Positions 45,355 through 57,350 of a stretch of 64,000 bases of DNA are shown here, in pieces. A program made the position numbers and the translations under genes. The notes beneath the pieces are model-generated. The model ran no database searches and had not been told where the DNA came from. It saw nothing but the letters and a program-made list of their open reading frames with translations. The DNA lies in assembly GCA_963682175.1 (NCBI GenBank), contig OY821771.1, forward strand, positions 40,382,201 through 40,446,200, given 5' to 3'. Each line of letters opens with the position of its first letter. The first letter of the stretch is position 1. The stretch is from Triglochin maritima. Its lineage: Eukaryota; Streptophyta; Magnoliopsida; Alismatales; Juncaginaceae.

Positions 45355-46965
45355 ACTACTACATATGAACACAGAATTGATGTTAGTGTAGTTAAATCTT
45401 GTACCAATTTAGAAAGTTCAAAAAAAAATCCTTAAAAAGTTGGCCATGATGAGCAAATGATATTATTGCAACCCATAATTTAAAATCATGTGCACATTTG
45501 TTGGGCATATTCTATAATTAATTATATGCTATAAAAACTTGAAATATACAAAATTTATCACGAGTCCCCCCCCCCCCCCCCCTGAAGTTTCAACTTGTGG
45601 TGGCTGCCATGGCTATTGTTCTCTCTCTCTCTCTATATATATAAAGTTAAAAGTGGTCCCTTGATCTAGAATTGTTTGGTGACAGAAATCCAGCTTGGGT
45701 ATGGTAGATCGGATTCGAGACAATTCGTTGCAGGACTTTAAGGCTGGTGGCAGCTGTTGCGTAAGAACCAGTAACATGAAAATTTATAAGAGAAGGAATC
45801 AACATAATTCTGCACAAAAAAGAAAAAAAAAATAACACAATATAATGTACACACATGAACAATGTGTCTTCAATTTTAGGAATCAATAGCTGTCTGCGAG
45901 TGAAACTTTGAAAGGTGTCAGATTTACTTGAATAGAGCAGAGAATGTATGTTCTGTTTTGTGAGTAAATATTGTTCATAAGTTTGTCTCAGTTGTATGAG
46001 GAAATTTATTTTTTCTTGTTGTTGGTAAGTAAAAAAATGTGAAATTGTGGGATGAAAAAGCGAGATTCAAAAAATCTGACAGATGATGATAAGCAGAAGG
46101 AGACATTTAAGAATTTTATTGGCAGTATCAAATATGCCAACTCAACACTACTCAATACTGTGCAGAAGAAAACACATGGTTTTAGGTTGTAGGCCAAAAT
46201 GACTTGGCCTTCATGATTGACAATGGAAAAAAAATAAAAAATAAATAAAACTGATATCATTTTAGTAGTAAATTTTAGACATTTTTTTTTGCGGATAACA
46301 TGTAATGTAGGACTATTTCGTAGTTCCATATATTTAGGAAATTGATAATGCTCGCATTCTGATTTGTCGAAGAACTGTAAAGTTTGGGGTTCGATTGACC
46401 AAAACATTTTGAGTTTTTTAAGCAATAATTTATCACAACATGTTGGTTGTGCTAACTCTGGAATCATTTTATTATTCATGTATATATTATATTAAATGAA
46501 TTTTATTTCGATCTGATTAGGTGTGATTCAATCATGTTAAAGAGATTTTTTAGTAGAATTTGACCACTGATTCACTGTTTGATGACATCATACTAACGAT
46601 GCCATGACTGATGAGTAGAATGAAAATACACATTGATGGGTAGATCTCTTTTTCTCCAAGTTTAATTGGTTGGTTAAACAATGTTAAACCATAAATGGAA
46701 GCTTCAAGGTTGGAAGTCCAGTTTTATTCCCAAAATTAGAATTGATGTGAAATGGGTACATACCTTTAACGTGTATTAGAATGGCTTCTGCAATTTGCAA
46801 TGACATTTTCTATCCAAATAGACGCGTGATTCTTAAATGCAGTGATCTTAAAGTGCGAAATCAAAATTCAGTACCATCTAGCGTTTTCATGAACTAATTG
46901 GTACAAAAAAAATCTTCTAAACTATAACTAATCAATATTAAGAGTTTCCAAAATCCTTGCAGATT
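45355..46965. other. Intergenic; contains a C17 run and small repeats
   Basis: AT-rich DNA without coding similarity. A run of 17 C lies at 45566-45582 and a CT/TA microsatellite at 45620-45645. A 157-codon minus-strand frame (46006-46479) is AT-driven and resembles no family I know. Confidence 0.5.
45566..45582 (+). repeat. C run, 17 nt
   Basis: Uninterrupted run of 17 C in intergenic DNA after the chromovirus. Confidence 0.95.
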
Positions 46966-47039
46966 GGTGCTGTGGTGTAGTCGGTTATCACGTCAGTCTT
47001 ACACACTGAAGGTCCCCAGTTCGAACCTGGGCAGCACCA
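46966..47039 (+). tRNA. tRNA-Val (anticodon TAC)
   Basis: The 74-nt gene folds as a cloverleaf. Acceptor GGTGCTG pairs with CAGCACC and the discriminator is A. The D-arm holds GTGTAGTCGGTTATCAC (A box), the anticodon stem TCAGT/ACTGA encloses loop CTTACAC with anticodon TAC, and the T-arm has GTTCGAACC (B box). CCA is not encoded, as expected for a nuclear gene. There is no intron. A T run (47046-47056) downstream serves as the RNA polymerase III terminator. It reads valine codon GTA. Confidence 0.95.
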
Positions 47040-47710
47040 TTTGTATTTTTCTTTTTTATCTCCCTGTTGTTGACTAATAAGTAACAAGAGGAAAACGAAG
47101 GATGGTCTTTTGGGTCTATAATTTATGCGACATATCTCTTTTCTTTTTCATCTCAAGACTCAATTTGTAACAAAATGTCTCGGAATTTGATAAAATATGA
47201 AGTATAGGAAAGATGTTTAAGGTTTAGACTTTATTTGATACCTATGGATTAGTAGTGGTGTCGGTGGCAAAAAGGTTGAAAACATATTGATTCAAATTGG
47301 TGCGAAGAAGAAAGCGAAAAGAAAAGGAGGAAAGAAAACATGACAAAATTTTAAGAATTTTTTTTTCAATAATTTTTTTAAACATTAGCATTTGCAAAAA
47401 TTTAAGAATAATTAAACATTAGCTGTTGCAAAAAATTAATACAATCACGGACCTACTAGTGGAAAATACAAAAGAAGTTGAAATAGCAACCTACATTCAA
47501 GGATTTTGAATCTTACTTTTAGGTATTGGGATAGAATATTCAGGATGCACAAAAAAATACACATTAGATACCTAATATTAACTCACTCTTAATTTAGAAC
47601 TACAATTTATTTTACAAACTTAGACCGTTGTAGAGGAATTTTAGATTATATAAAAAAAAAGTCAACCAACTACTGTAGTAGTCTCTTAAATAACTAACAC
47701 CTCTACTCCA
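47040..47710. other. Intergenic between tRNA-Val and CNOT10 pseudogene
   Basis: AT-rich, no gene. A TATA-like ACTATATATAAATT at about 47709-47722 lies about 190 bp before the CNOT10 start codon and is the likely remnant promoter. Confidence 0.5.
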
Positions 47711-47912
47711 CTATATATAAATTCCAATCCAACCCTTGTCCAAACCCAAAACCCTCCTCCACTCCATTTCTCTCCTCCATTTCCTTCTCTTCCTCGTCCC
47801 CAAAACCCTAACACTCCGATCGAACCCCGATCCCTCGCGAGGTCCAGAACGAACCCCTTTGGTCAGAAACCCTAAAAGATCCGATCTTTCCGCTTTTTTC
47901 TGGGGTTTCCGG

Positions 47913-50900
47913 ATGGGTTCGCAGGGAAGCAGCGTGGATTGGAGCATCGTCAAGCTCCGTAAAGAAACTTCGTCTCTGTTCGAATCCGGGCGTTTCGATG
48001 AGTGTCTTCAGAAGTTGAATTCTCTCTCGCAGCGGAAGGAAGGCGATCCCAAGGTTTGTGGAATCTTTGATAACTGAAAGTGGTTTAAACCTTGTTGGAA
48101 TCTTTTGATATGGAATCGTTGGTTTGAGAATCTTTGCTTTCAGATTCTTCATAACATTGCCTTGGTGAAGTACTTAATTGGTGGTGACCTCAACAAGGCT
48201 TAGGTTAGTTGCATTGAAGTTTGTTGAGTTGGTTGTGTACTAAAATCGTTTGCTCTGTTTGTTTATCCGTAAGAAATTTAGCAGTGTTGATCTATAAATT
48301 GTTTGTAAGGTCCAAAATAGGTCGTCTCAGGATTTTAGATGACAATTGTATGTACGTTACATGTATATTTATCTTAACTACCTTTGGTTATCAATTGTGG
48401 TTTCTTAATATGCTAATTTTATTATGTCGTGCAATTGAAATGTGGAAGGTTAAATTTTTGGCTCGAAGTCCATTTGGTCCTGTCCATTTTATTGTAGCCT
48501 CAAAGGATTTCAGTTCAAGCCATATACTAAAAAGTGAAAACAAGTACCCAACGTTTTAGAATGCTCTTGTTTTATTTCATTGGTTTCTGAAGCATACATT
48601 CGACTTGCATGTGGAGTATGTACAATCATATGGCAGTTCAATTATTTCATTAATATAGCCTCTTTTTAGGTAATGTTGGTGGTAACCATTTCCTTACACT
48701 TGTAGGTGTAGCTTCCTTATATTTATCCAACATGAGCAAGTTGCTTGGCTTTTACTCTGTGATGTTCTAATTTTCACGCTTGATATGGGCTCCTAAATCG
48801 ATACTTTGAAGTTTGAAATCCGTGATATACAAGTATTGTTTCTTCTTGTTGTAGAGGAGTGAAGAACTTGCCTGTGCTTCTACAGAACAAGCAGGAAATA
48901 CTGGCAACCTAGGAGATTCTTTTGTGTTGGGATCTATAGGGAGTGGTACCACTCTTCATCAGTCCCCTGTGGCCAACTCTGCTTCAGTTGCTTATGCTGA
49001 TGAAAATGACACTTCCGTGATTTCATTGAACATGGTATAATTTTCGTTCTCCTGAAATCCCAAGGTATTAGTACACATTTTTTAACTGCATTTCACATTC
49101 TTGTATGGATGTTTGGCATGAGACGATACTGACATGCGCGTACAATGCAGGGTGTTGTTCATTATCAACTTTAAAATTACACAGCTGCCTTATTCCTGTT
49201 AGAGCCATTATTCAAGAATATAGATCCTATTGATGAGGTATAGTTTGAGGTACGTTCTTGCTGACCTGCAAAACTCAATGCTCTTACTTTGTCTAATTGG
49301 TTTAAGTAATTTACAGACAACAGCCCGGCACATATGTTTTCTCCCCCTTGATGTTGCTCTGGCTTCCAAAGATGCATCCAGAGCTTCTGTAAGTGCATCA
49401 TACTTGTGTTATGTTTCTTTTGTTCTTCAGATTTATCAAAATGTAAATAGAGAGCAAATAGTATTTTGATTCCCAAATCCTGTATAGCTTGCCCATTGTA
49501 TTGTTTCTTATTAAAAAAATTGTCACGTGTGGAAAATAATTGAGGATATTTCAGAGCCAAAACATAAGATAATATCCAAAAGATCCTTGGTGGCGAATAG
49601 GGACTCTGTAGGTTGTAGGGATGGCGGTCAACTTTTCATTGTCGCCATTCATAAACTTCTCAATTATGAAAAGTAGTTGCCACCGGGGTTCGGTAGAGAC
49701 TGTACTTAAGTAAGAAGTGATTGTCTGTATACTGCTTCAGCATCATTATCTGGATTAAGAAAAATTCCTGAATGGTAGAACTAACTATGTATCAAATATT
49801 GTAAAGGAAATATGTTCACAAAGTAATGTTTGTATTCCTGTTCTAATGAAACTGAACTTTCTGTTTTTTTATCAAAAGCAGTGTCATTGGGAATGCCTTC
49901 AGTGAGTTGGAATTTACAATTCTTGTTTTTGTGGAATTCTACATGCACTTTTACATTTCTTCGCTGGTGGAATTGGACATATCAAGTGGGGCATTTGGCC
50001 TTCTAATTGTGAGCTAGAACTGAATCACTTTACAAAGCAAGAAAGCTATAGCCAGTAAGCATTCTAATCCTTGCCCCACATCTGGACTTGCAGTACTTAC
50101 AACGACCTTCCATTTAATATATTCAAGACCGTCTTGGTGTGAAAAGAAGTACGTTTTGGTTGGCTACTACAGTAAATCCTAGTGTAGTCCTTACCATGCT
50201 ATTAAAATGCTTATATTGTATAATTGTATCAACACTTTCTTTTGTTATATTTCCTTTCACTGCATCCAGGAGGTAATACACTACCTAGAGAGCTGTCGGT
50301 ATCGGGCAGCTAAACCAAGAAGATAAAGGTGCTATAGTACTTCATTCTTTATCAGATAGAGCTCCAGATGTTTTGGGTCTCGACTCAAGTGGCACTGTCA
50401 CAATATCAGGAACACTCCTTGAAGGAGGTCTATCAAATGATACAGATGAATATGAAAACTTTATATTAACACTGTATGGTCAAAATTCGAATAAGCAAAT
50501 GCCAAATGACATGACAAGAAACCAAGCCATCGATATCAAGCAAAAGTTGCAGATTTACAAGGTCTTGTTTTTTCTTCTCACTGGAAACAAGAGAGCTGCA
50601 AATGTGAACTTAAGCTTGCCAAGAATACTCTACAGGAGAGTGATTCTACGACAGCACTTTTGTTGAAAGCCCAAGTAGAGTGTGCCTGTGCTAACTGGGA
50701 AAAGGCTATTAAAATACTTGCTTACTTAAAAGTAGAATGCAATGTCAGTGTGATTACCAATAACCTGGGGTGTATATATCACCACTTGAGAAAACATCAC
50801 TTAGCATCTATGTTGTTTTCTGGAGCACTGAAAAGTTCTTCTCTTTGTTCAGATGAGCCACTACGGCTAGAGAAATTCTCTCAGAATAAGTCTTTTGTCA

Positions 50901-51767
50901 CTCTTTATAACTGTGGACTCGAAAATTTGTTTTGCGGAAGACCGTTTGGTGGCATCTCAGTGCTTTCATAGAGCCAGCAAGATGTTTTACAAGCAACCCA
51001 TCCTGTGGCTTAGATTGGCAGAATGCTGTCTGTTAGCACTGGAAAAAGGAGACCTTGAGTTGAATGAATCTTCTTCGCATTGTTCTGAAGTGGCTACAGT
51101 CGGTAGTATTGATTCCGGAAGATGGCGACAACTGAGTCTTGATTGTAATTCAAAAAATAGGATGATTGGTGCCAAGTTTGATGATGCCTTGCTGAGGCAT
51201 GATGGTGAATCCAAACTTTCAGTTGCCTCCGCACGAATCTATCTTCAAACTGCTTCGCATTTGTTGAGTGGCAATGCCTTGGAATTTTCAAAAGTGGATA
51301 ATCTCAAAGTGGCGTCTGAAGATGGTAATAAACATTCAGACCAGAAAACAAATCCAAGGGGTGATAAGTTATCAAATGCAGCGACAGCCTTTTTGCTGGC
51401 TGTAGTAATGCTGCTTCTAAAGAGAGAAGAGCCCGTCTCTCAACTAACTCGTACTTGGATTCTGCAGCTGCTTATAATAACATCGTAAAGAAAGAGAATC
51501 ACATGATCATGCAGGTCGCTTTAGCAAGCTTAGCGTATGTCAAACTCTGCTTGGGGAACCCCTTGAATGCGCTATCAGCTGCAAAGAAACTTCAACAATT
51601 GCCCGACTGCTCCCAAATATTTACATTCCTTGGTCATGTATATGCAGCTGAAGCTCTTTGCTGTCTAAATCGGCCTAAAGAAGCCGCCGAGCATTTATTA
51701 GTATATATTTCAAGTGACGACAATATAGATCTGCCTTACTCTGACGAAAGCATTGAGAGATGGATTG

Positions 51768-51800
<33 letters not shown>

Positions 51801-52136
51801 AGTGCAGAGATAAATGTTTCTGGAACAGCTAAAACTGTTGACAAGAAAATGCATGAAGATCTGCAGATCCTCGAGCCTACCGAGTCTCAGGGACTGCTTT
51901 ATGTTAACCTTGCTGCCTTGTCGGCCATGCAGGGTGATCCCGAAAAAGCTCTTCAGTTTGTCAGACGGGCTAAGTCTTTGATACCCAAGAATTCCCGAGT
52001 TGCACTCACTGCCATTTATGTGGACCTCTAACTGGGGGAAACACAAGACACGCTTGTCAAGTTGAAACGATGTGGCAAAGTTAGGTTCCTCCCCATCCCC
52101 GAGAGTGTTGCATTGCACGGTTCGCTGGGTGGTTAA
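47913..52136 (+). pseudogene. Decayed CCR4-NOT complex subunit 10 (CNOT10) gene
   Basis: Six exon-like blocks keep plant CNOT10 similarity: 47913-48053 (MGSQGSSVDWSIV...FDECLQKLNSL), 48144-48203 (ILHNIALVKYL), 48855-49033 (RSEELACASTEQAG...), 49151-49239 (LLEPLFKNIDPIDE), 49317-49389 (HICFLPLDVALASKDASRAS) and about 50274-52136 (TPR-like repeats ending VRFLPI). Most borders keep GT-AG. The gene is broken: exon 2 ends in an in-frame TAG (48201), exon 4 has an in-frame TAA, exon 6 has several frame shifts and a TAA in YVDL* near 52029, and a 29-nt G run interrupts the frame at 51770. CNOT10 is a TPR scaffold subunit of the deadenylase complex. The neighbouring APT and chromovirus frames are intact, so poor sequence quality is an unlikely explanation. 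Low-level transcription from the old promoter is possible. Confidence 0.85.
51770..51798 (+). repeat. G run, 29 nt, inside CNOT10 coding sequence
   Basis: Uninterrupted run of 29 G. It sits between the segment ending SDESIERWIV and the segment starting DSAEINVSG, and shifts the reading frame between them. Confidence 0.95.
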
Positions 52137-53229
52137 TTGATGTTCGTTCATGTGGCTAATGATAGTTTGGGCTGGGGGAGGCTGACCATGAATCTGTAAC
52201 ATAACTACGATTGAGTAATAGAATGACCATTTTTCCCTGTAAGGCTGTTCATTTTAGAATCTTTCTGGAGTAGCTAAGTGTTTGGTTCTAGATGAATATA
52301 TGTTTCTCTGTTTAATTTGCATGACATCAAAATGGATGGGAAGAAAGATCAGAGCTTGTTATTTCTGCTTTTATTTTCTCTAGATTAGTCTATTACACAG
52401 GCTAACAACTTTAAAAATATAGAAAGACAAGTACGATATTTTGAGAGCATCATGTATTTTTTTAGTTAAATCTTGAACAAGTATTATGATTCGATTCTTG
52501 ATCATGGCTTATCGAAGTCTATAATATATGGATCTATGAATTGAGCCAGCATTAACCCTAGTTGGTGTGGGAAGACTCGTGATACAAAAAAATACATCTC
52601 AAATAAAAGCAAATTTCTAGTGATTGTCAGCTAATTTGTCATCCCAATAATAATAGAGAATGCACGTCAAACTTGACTTGGGGTTTCCTCTCTATTATTA
52701 TTGGAGTGGTCTGAATTAAAATACAGACTAACTTAGTCGTAGGAGAGAGAGAATACACGTCAAACATGATCTTGGGTCTTACCAACAATGTAGTCTTCAT
52801 TTAACAAATCAAATGAACAAATACAAACTATATATATACATAATATTCTTCTAAACAAAAGAATAAACTGCTTACAAATGTCTCATAATACGAGACTAAA
52901 ACACACACACACACATATATACATATATATATATACATACACACCTTGTGACGAGGGATAGAACCACGAGAAAGACCGCAAACACCCTTTCCTCCATTTA
53001 TTGATGCAAGTTTGAGAAGTTGATCCTATGTGATACAAAATTACTACCTTATCAACATGACTATTATGTCCACATGAATTCAAACTTCCATTGTGTTTGA
53101 AGGAAACCTCAAAGGTTTCTTGCTATAGAAAAGAAAAGAAAAATGATTGTTTGAAGACATATGATAAAATTAGAATGATACATAGAAAATAAAAAAGAAG
53201 CCAAATGGATGGATAATGCTATAATCGAT
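52137..53229. other. Intergenic, AT-rich with microsatellites
   Basis: No gene. The first 150 bp probably held the CNOT10 3' untranslated region. A CA/TA microsatellite lies at 52901-52943. Confidence 0.5.
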
Positions 53230-53352
53230 TTATAGTGTAGGTAAAGAAGAATGCCTCAGTAATGCAAGCACGCGCGCACACACATGTAATATGTGTGTGT
53301 GTGCACGCGCATTACTGACAAAATCATTATTTCGTTACCTTTACTACTATAT
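53230..53352. repeat. Imperfect long hairpin with GCGCGCACACACAT core
   Basis: The centre is GCGCGCACACACAT - GTAAT - ATGTGTGTGTGTGCACGCGC (53270-53310). Pairing continues outward through CAGTAATGC/GCATTACTG and GGTAAAG/CTTTACC, giving a stem of about 55 bp with small mismatches. It could be a tiny MITE or a hairpin-forming small-RNA source. I see no known microRNA in it. Confidence 0.6.
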
Positions 53353-53993
53353 TACATGAGATCAAATGAATATTACGTGAATTCAGAAATCCGTAATATT
53401 AATTTAGATAAATAATAGACGAATTCAAACATATATAACATTAATTTAGATCCATTACTTAACATATAAATGGACTCATGGATGAATAAAAGGATATATC
53501 TATCATTTCTTAACGCATTCCGTACCATGATATGTCCAAGATTTGTTTCTAGTAATAATAGAAGTAAATGTTGTACGTAGACTTCGGCTATCTATGAGCA
53601 GACTAGGTCTCTCTTCTTTAGGCCTTGACGGCACCAGATCAATACAACTTAGGAGACAACCGCTTAGTAAGACAATCTTGTCTTCTTATTGTCATTATAA
53701 TCAATCTTATGAATTCCACGAACAAATTCCGCTAAGACGACCAAATTTACTGGATCGATCGACCGCCCAACACGATCTCATGTGTGCAGGAGTTGGTCTT
53801 CTTCCCTTTCCATTTAATCTCTCTATGTACTTCTTCCATTAGGCTCCAACTTCTTGTGAAGTGATCTAAGGATTTGAAGGGTATACATGAAGTGGTCTGT
53901 ATTTGAAGGGTATTCATGATATTGCATTCAGTTTGAAGGGCATGGAAGAAATTTCACCTTCTTAACCGGTAGCATTAGTAACATCATCACCAA
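53353..53993. other. Intergenic, nothing recognised
   Basis: Short open frames only (for example 53543-53842), without family resemblance. GAAGGGTAT-type 25-bp repeats occur at 53874-53945. Confidence 0.4.
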
Positions 53994-54002
53994 TATTATA
54001 TA

Positions 54003-55546
54003 GGAAAATTATTTGAAATAACATTATTTAAAAAAATCCAAAATAAACCTCCCTCGAAACTATTTTTCACACTAAACTTGCGTCATCGCGTATCACGGCG
54101 GCAGGTCTTGTTTTTAGTGTGTAAAAAACTCGACGTCTCAAACGCCGAGTTCTGTAGATAAAGATCTCGGCGTTGGCAACGTCGAGTTCTTTACTAAAAA
54201 AAAGGCTACACAGATGTCAACTCCAAACACAACACAAATTTGTGCTAAATTGAACTCAACATTGAAGTTGTCGAGTTCTATCTAGTAGAACTCGACATTA
54301 GCAGTGCTGAGTTCTATCAGCAATGTCGAGTTCTGTTAAAAAGAACATTTTTAGATATAAACAACGTTACAAATAATGTTAGAATTTTTTTTAAAATTTA
54401 TCAGAACCTCTCCTGTATTTTTATATTCGAAAATTTTAAACCTGCATAGTAAAAGAAACTAACAATAATACAAACAACATTCTCAACTTCCAAACATCTA
54501 AATAACAACAAATTTCACAACTTCATGTGACATACATTCAAACAACATACAAATCACAACATATTTCAGGCACATAGTTCTCAACTTCAACACATTTTTT
54601 CCATTAAAACTCACCTACATTCATTACTCATCGCATTTTATTTTCTATTGAAAACAACCATAAATCATTCATAACATTATCATAGGTAATATCACAATCA
54701 ACAAAAAATTGGGAAAATAATTTAAATCAAGTCAAAATATTAACTTTTAAAAACAACAAATAGCATTTCAATCACTATAATCAAATTTAAATTCTACAAT
54801 TTTTAAGATTACCACTGTAAACCTACGATAAACAAAAAAACTAAATCAATAATCTACTAAGAAGCAAGAAAAAAATAGTTTGACCTAAAAATCCAAAATC
54901 GAAATCGGGTTTGCACCTAAATGATTTCCTAAACTAACAAAAACACTACAATCATACCTAAAACAACAATATATACCATCGTAATACATAAAATAGGGCA
55001 AAAAATGGTGGAAAACAAAATCAAAACCCTAACATCAAAATCGTGAGAACTGGGGGGGTTGCTTTTATAGCCCGACGAAACTCGACGTTTAGGATGTCAA
55101 GTTCTGTCTTTAAAACCCGGCATCGTAGATGTTGTGTATACTTTAAAACATGGTTCAATGAAACCGTCCATGCATGATCTCTCCTTTGAAATGGTGGAGC
55201 GAATTAAAATTAAATTTGAACTCGACACTGGTAGTGCCGAGTTCAATTTGGTAGAATTTTTTTCAAGTATCCAAATATAGAATTCGGTCTTGCCAACACC
55301 GAGTTCTACAAAGTGGAACTCGACAACTTAAGGCTTTAGTTCTTTCAAACAGAACTCGGCACTGGTGTTGCCGAGTTCCCTCAAATAGAACTCGACTTCC
55401 GAGACATCGAGTTATGTACACACTAAAAACAAGAGCCGTCGTCGTCAAGTGTTCACGTAGTGGCAACGAGTCTGGTGTGGAAAATAGTCTTAACGGTTGT
55501 TTATTTCGGAATTTTTTTAAAAATAATATTGTTTCGAAAAAATTCC
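54003..55546. mobile_element. MULE-type MITE with long terminal inverted repeats
   Basis: Perfect 9-bp target duplications TATTATATA (53994-54002, 55547-55555) flank a 1544-bp element. Terminal inverted repeats extend for roughly 190 bp: left GGAAAATTATTTGAAATAAC, right (reverse complement) GGAATTTTTTCGAAACAATA, with later shared blocks ACTATTTT-CACAC and TCTTGTTTTTAGTGTGTA. Inside the ends are many small palindromic modules built from CTCGAC/GTCGAG and GCCGAGTTC. The AT-rich centre has no transposase. It is a typical non-autonomous Mutator element. Confidence 0.88.
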
Positions 55547-55555
55547 TATTATATA

Positions 55556-57033
55556 TTGTAACTACTACGTACGTACTATTATTATTAGTAATGTGTCCAT
55601 TTCTAGCGAATCAGCAATCAAACAATATATTTTTATATTTCAGTTTAAAATAAATTTTAAATATTCAAAATGACTTTCCAGATAGTTTGTGTTTCTTATT
55701 TATTGCGAGCTGACGGACAATCGGTTGTTTATCAAATCAATTGGTAAATTAGAAACAACTCTAACTCCTTTGTCTCACCCATCCAGGAATTTATCTTGAA
55801 GTCATTTGGGTAATACTAATTATTATTATTATAAACAAACAAAAAGGGACCAGCACTTAAAATCACATGGAGCAAGAGTCCCACCAAACCAAATGCAAAG
55901 AAGAGAAGAGTGGAGGAATGGAGTACTGTCAGATGGATGGAGTTCACGGACTGGCCACAAAGCAAACTTCCAACAGTTACCAGCAAGGCCGAGAAAAGAA
56001 CAACCATTCACGAGACATGTCAAGTCAGAATCCAATCACTTCCACTTCACCCCTAATACGTGTATTATTTGTGATTGGCTCCAGCAATACAAGATGATCA
56101 CATGCCCAATCTCTTTTGGTTTTGGACCTCTCCTTTTCCTACTTGCTGGCTTTGTCCGACCACCATAACTTTCTTGGCATCATGTGATTGGTGAACGTAT
56201 GTGGGCTTGAGTTGCCAACAAGTAATGTTCAGTTATTGCAATGTATTGGGTCGTTGTTTCGGTTATTGCTCGTCCAACTCAGATTAAATTACTAGTGTTA
56301 TAAAACTCGTATACTTGAATTTGGAATCGTGTACTGTTTACATACATTTGAACTTAAGAGCATTCTTCAGTATAAGTCTTCAAAAATAATCTAAAAGGGA
56401 AATATCGAATTATTATAAAAAGGAAAAAAATGTGGTTGTATGAGTGATTATAGTCAACTTGGTTGTGTCACTTAAAATTAAGGCATTTAAAGTCAATGTT
56501 TTTAAATCAAACTAAATTACATGTATTCTTATCTCTTAATTTATAATATGTTAAAATTTTAGGTCAATCCAAGTTAATTTCACCGTTGATTTAAATGCCC
56601 ATATGTGAACGGTTGAAATTTAGTAAATTTTCAAGTGTTCATATCAATGTCTACAATGATTCATTTGGTTTGACATTTTTACTACATATTCTTTATATAT
56701 GGTATATCTCACCAATAAATTTTCATAATTTATTTTATCGGGAGTTGTTGATAATGATGTGTCACAACCAAGATAGTTTGTAAGGAGGCTCATGCAATCC
56801 CATTAGCCTCTTACAAAAACAGTCTATTTTTCGATTTTGATTATTTAACAGATTTCTCGGTAAAATCGTGAAGTTTTGTTTGAGATTTCTCAACGATGTT
56901 TGTTATAACAACTTCATATCAAAATATTCAATCCCTAGCTTGTTGAAAAGAACTTAGGGTTATATCACATGTGACGGTTTAGGCCATTTCGTTTTTTGGC
57001 ACGCGGTGTAGGTAATTATATATATATATATAT
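55556..57033. other. Intergenic with one unassigned 120-codon frame
   Basis: The frame 55806-56168 (plus strand) has normal composition and a hydrophobic C-terminus (PISFGFGPLLFLLAGF), and an overlapping frame (55867-56097) is also open. Neither resembles a family I know and there is no nearby TATA box or splice structure, so I do not call it a gene. The rest is AT-rich. Confidence 0.35.
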
Positions 57034-57239
57034 GGGTCAAGCTCTAGTGAGCTCAGGGCTCATCAAATTTAGTTTAAGCCCCCTACAATCTCATCATCGG
57101 ATCTTATTTACAGTTAATCTCACCATTCATTAGCATAACCGTTTTTATCTTAATCTACCTTACAATTTGAAATGAGTGGTGAATATTGTGGGAGCTTAAT
57201 TTAGAAAATTAAGCCCTAGGCTCACTAGAGAATTCTTGT
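57034..57239. mobile_element. Small MITE inserted in a (TA)n tract
   Basis: Ends are inverted: GGGTCAAGCTCTAGTGAGCTC at left and, as reverse complement, CAAGAATTCTCTAGTGAGCC at right. Pairing continues inward (AGGGCT, TTAAGC). It is flanked by TATATATA on both sides, so the exact target duplication cannot be read. It is about 206 bp with no coding capacity. Confidence 0.7.
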
Positions 57240-57350
57240 ATATATATATATAGGACTGGTAACATCACCATTAGTCTTGATGAATATGGTGGTCGTGCAC
57301 ACAGTATTTCAATTTATGTTCAGGATGGAAATAAAAATACGGAACATATA

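Noticed and set aside
51675..52202. 175-codon frame antisense to the CNOT10 pseudogene
   Set aside because: It runs through the G29 run as a proline stretch and has no similarity; it is a shadow of the sense-strand exon.
55806..56168. 120-codon gene
   Set aside because: No promoter, splice or family evidence, and an overlapping frame is also open.
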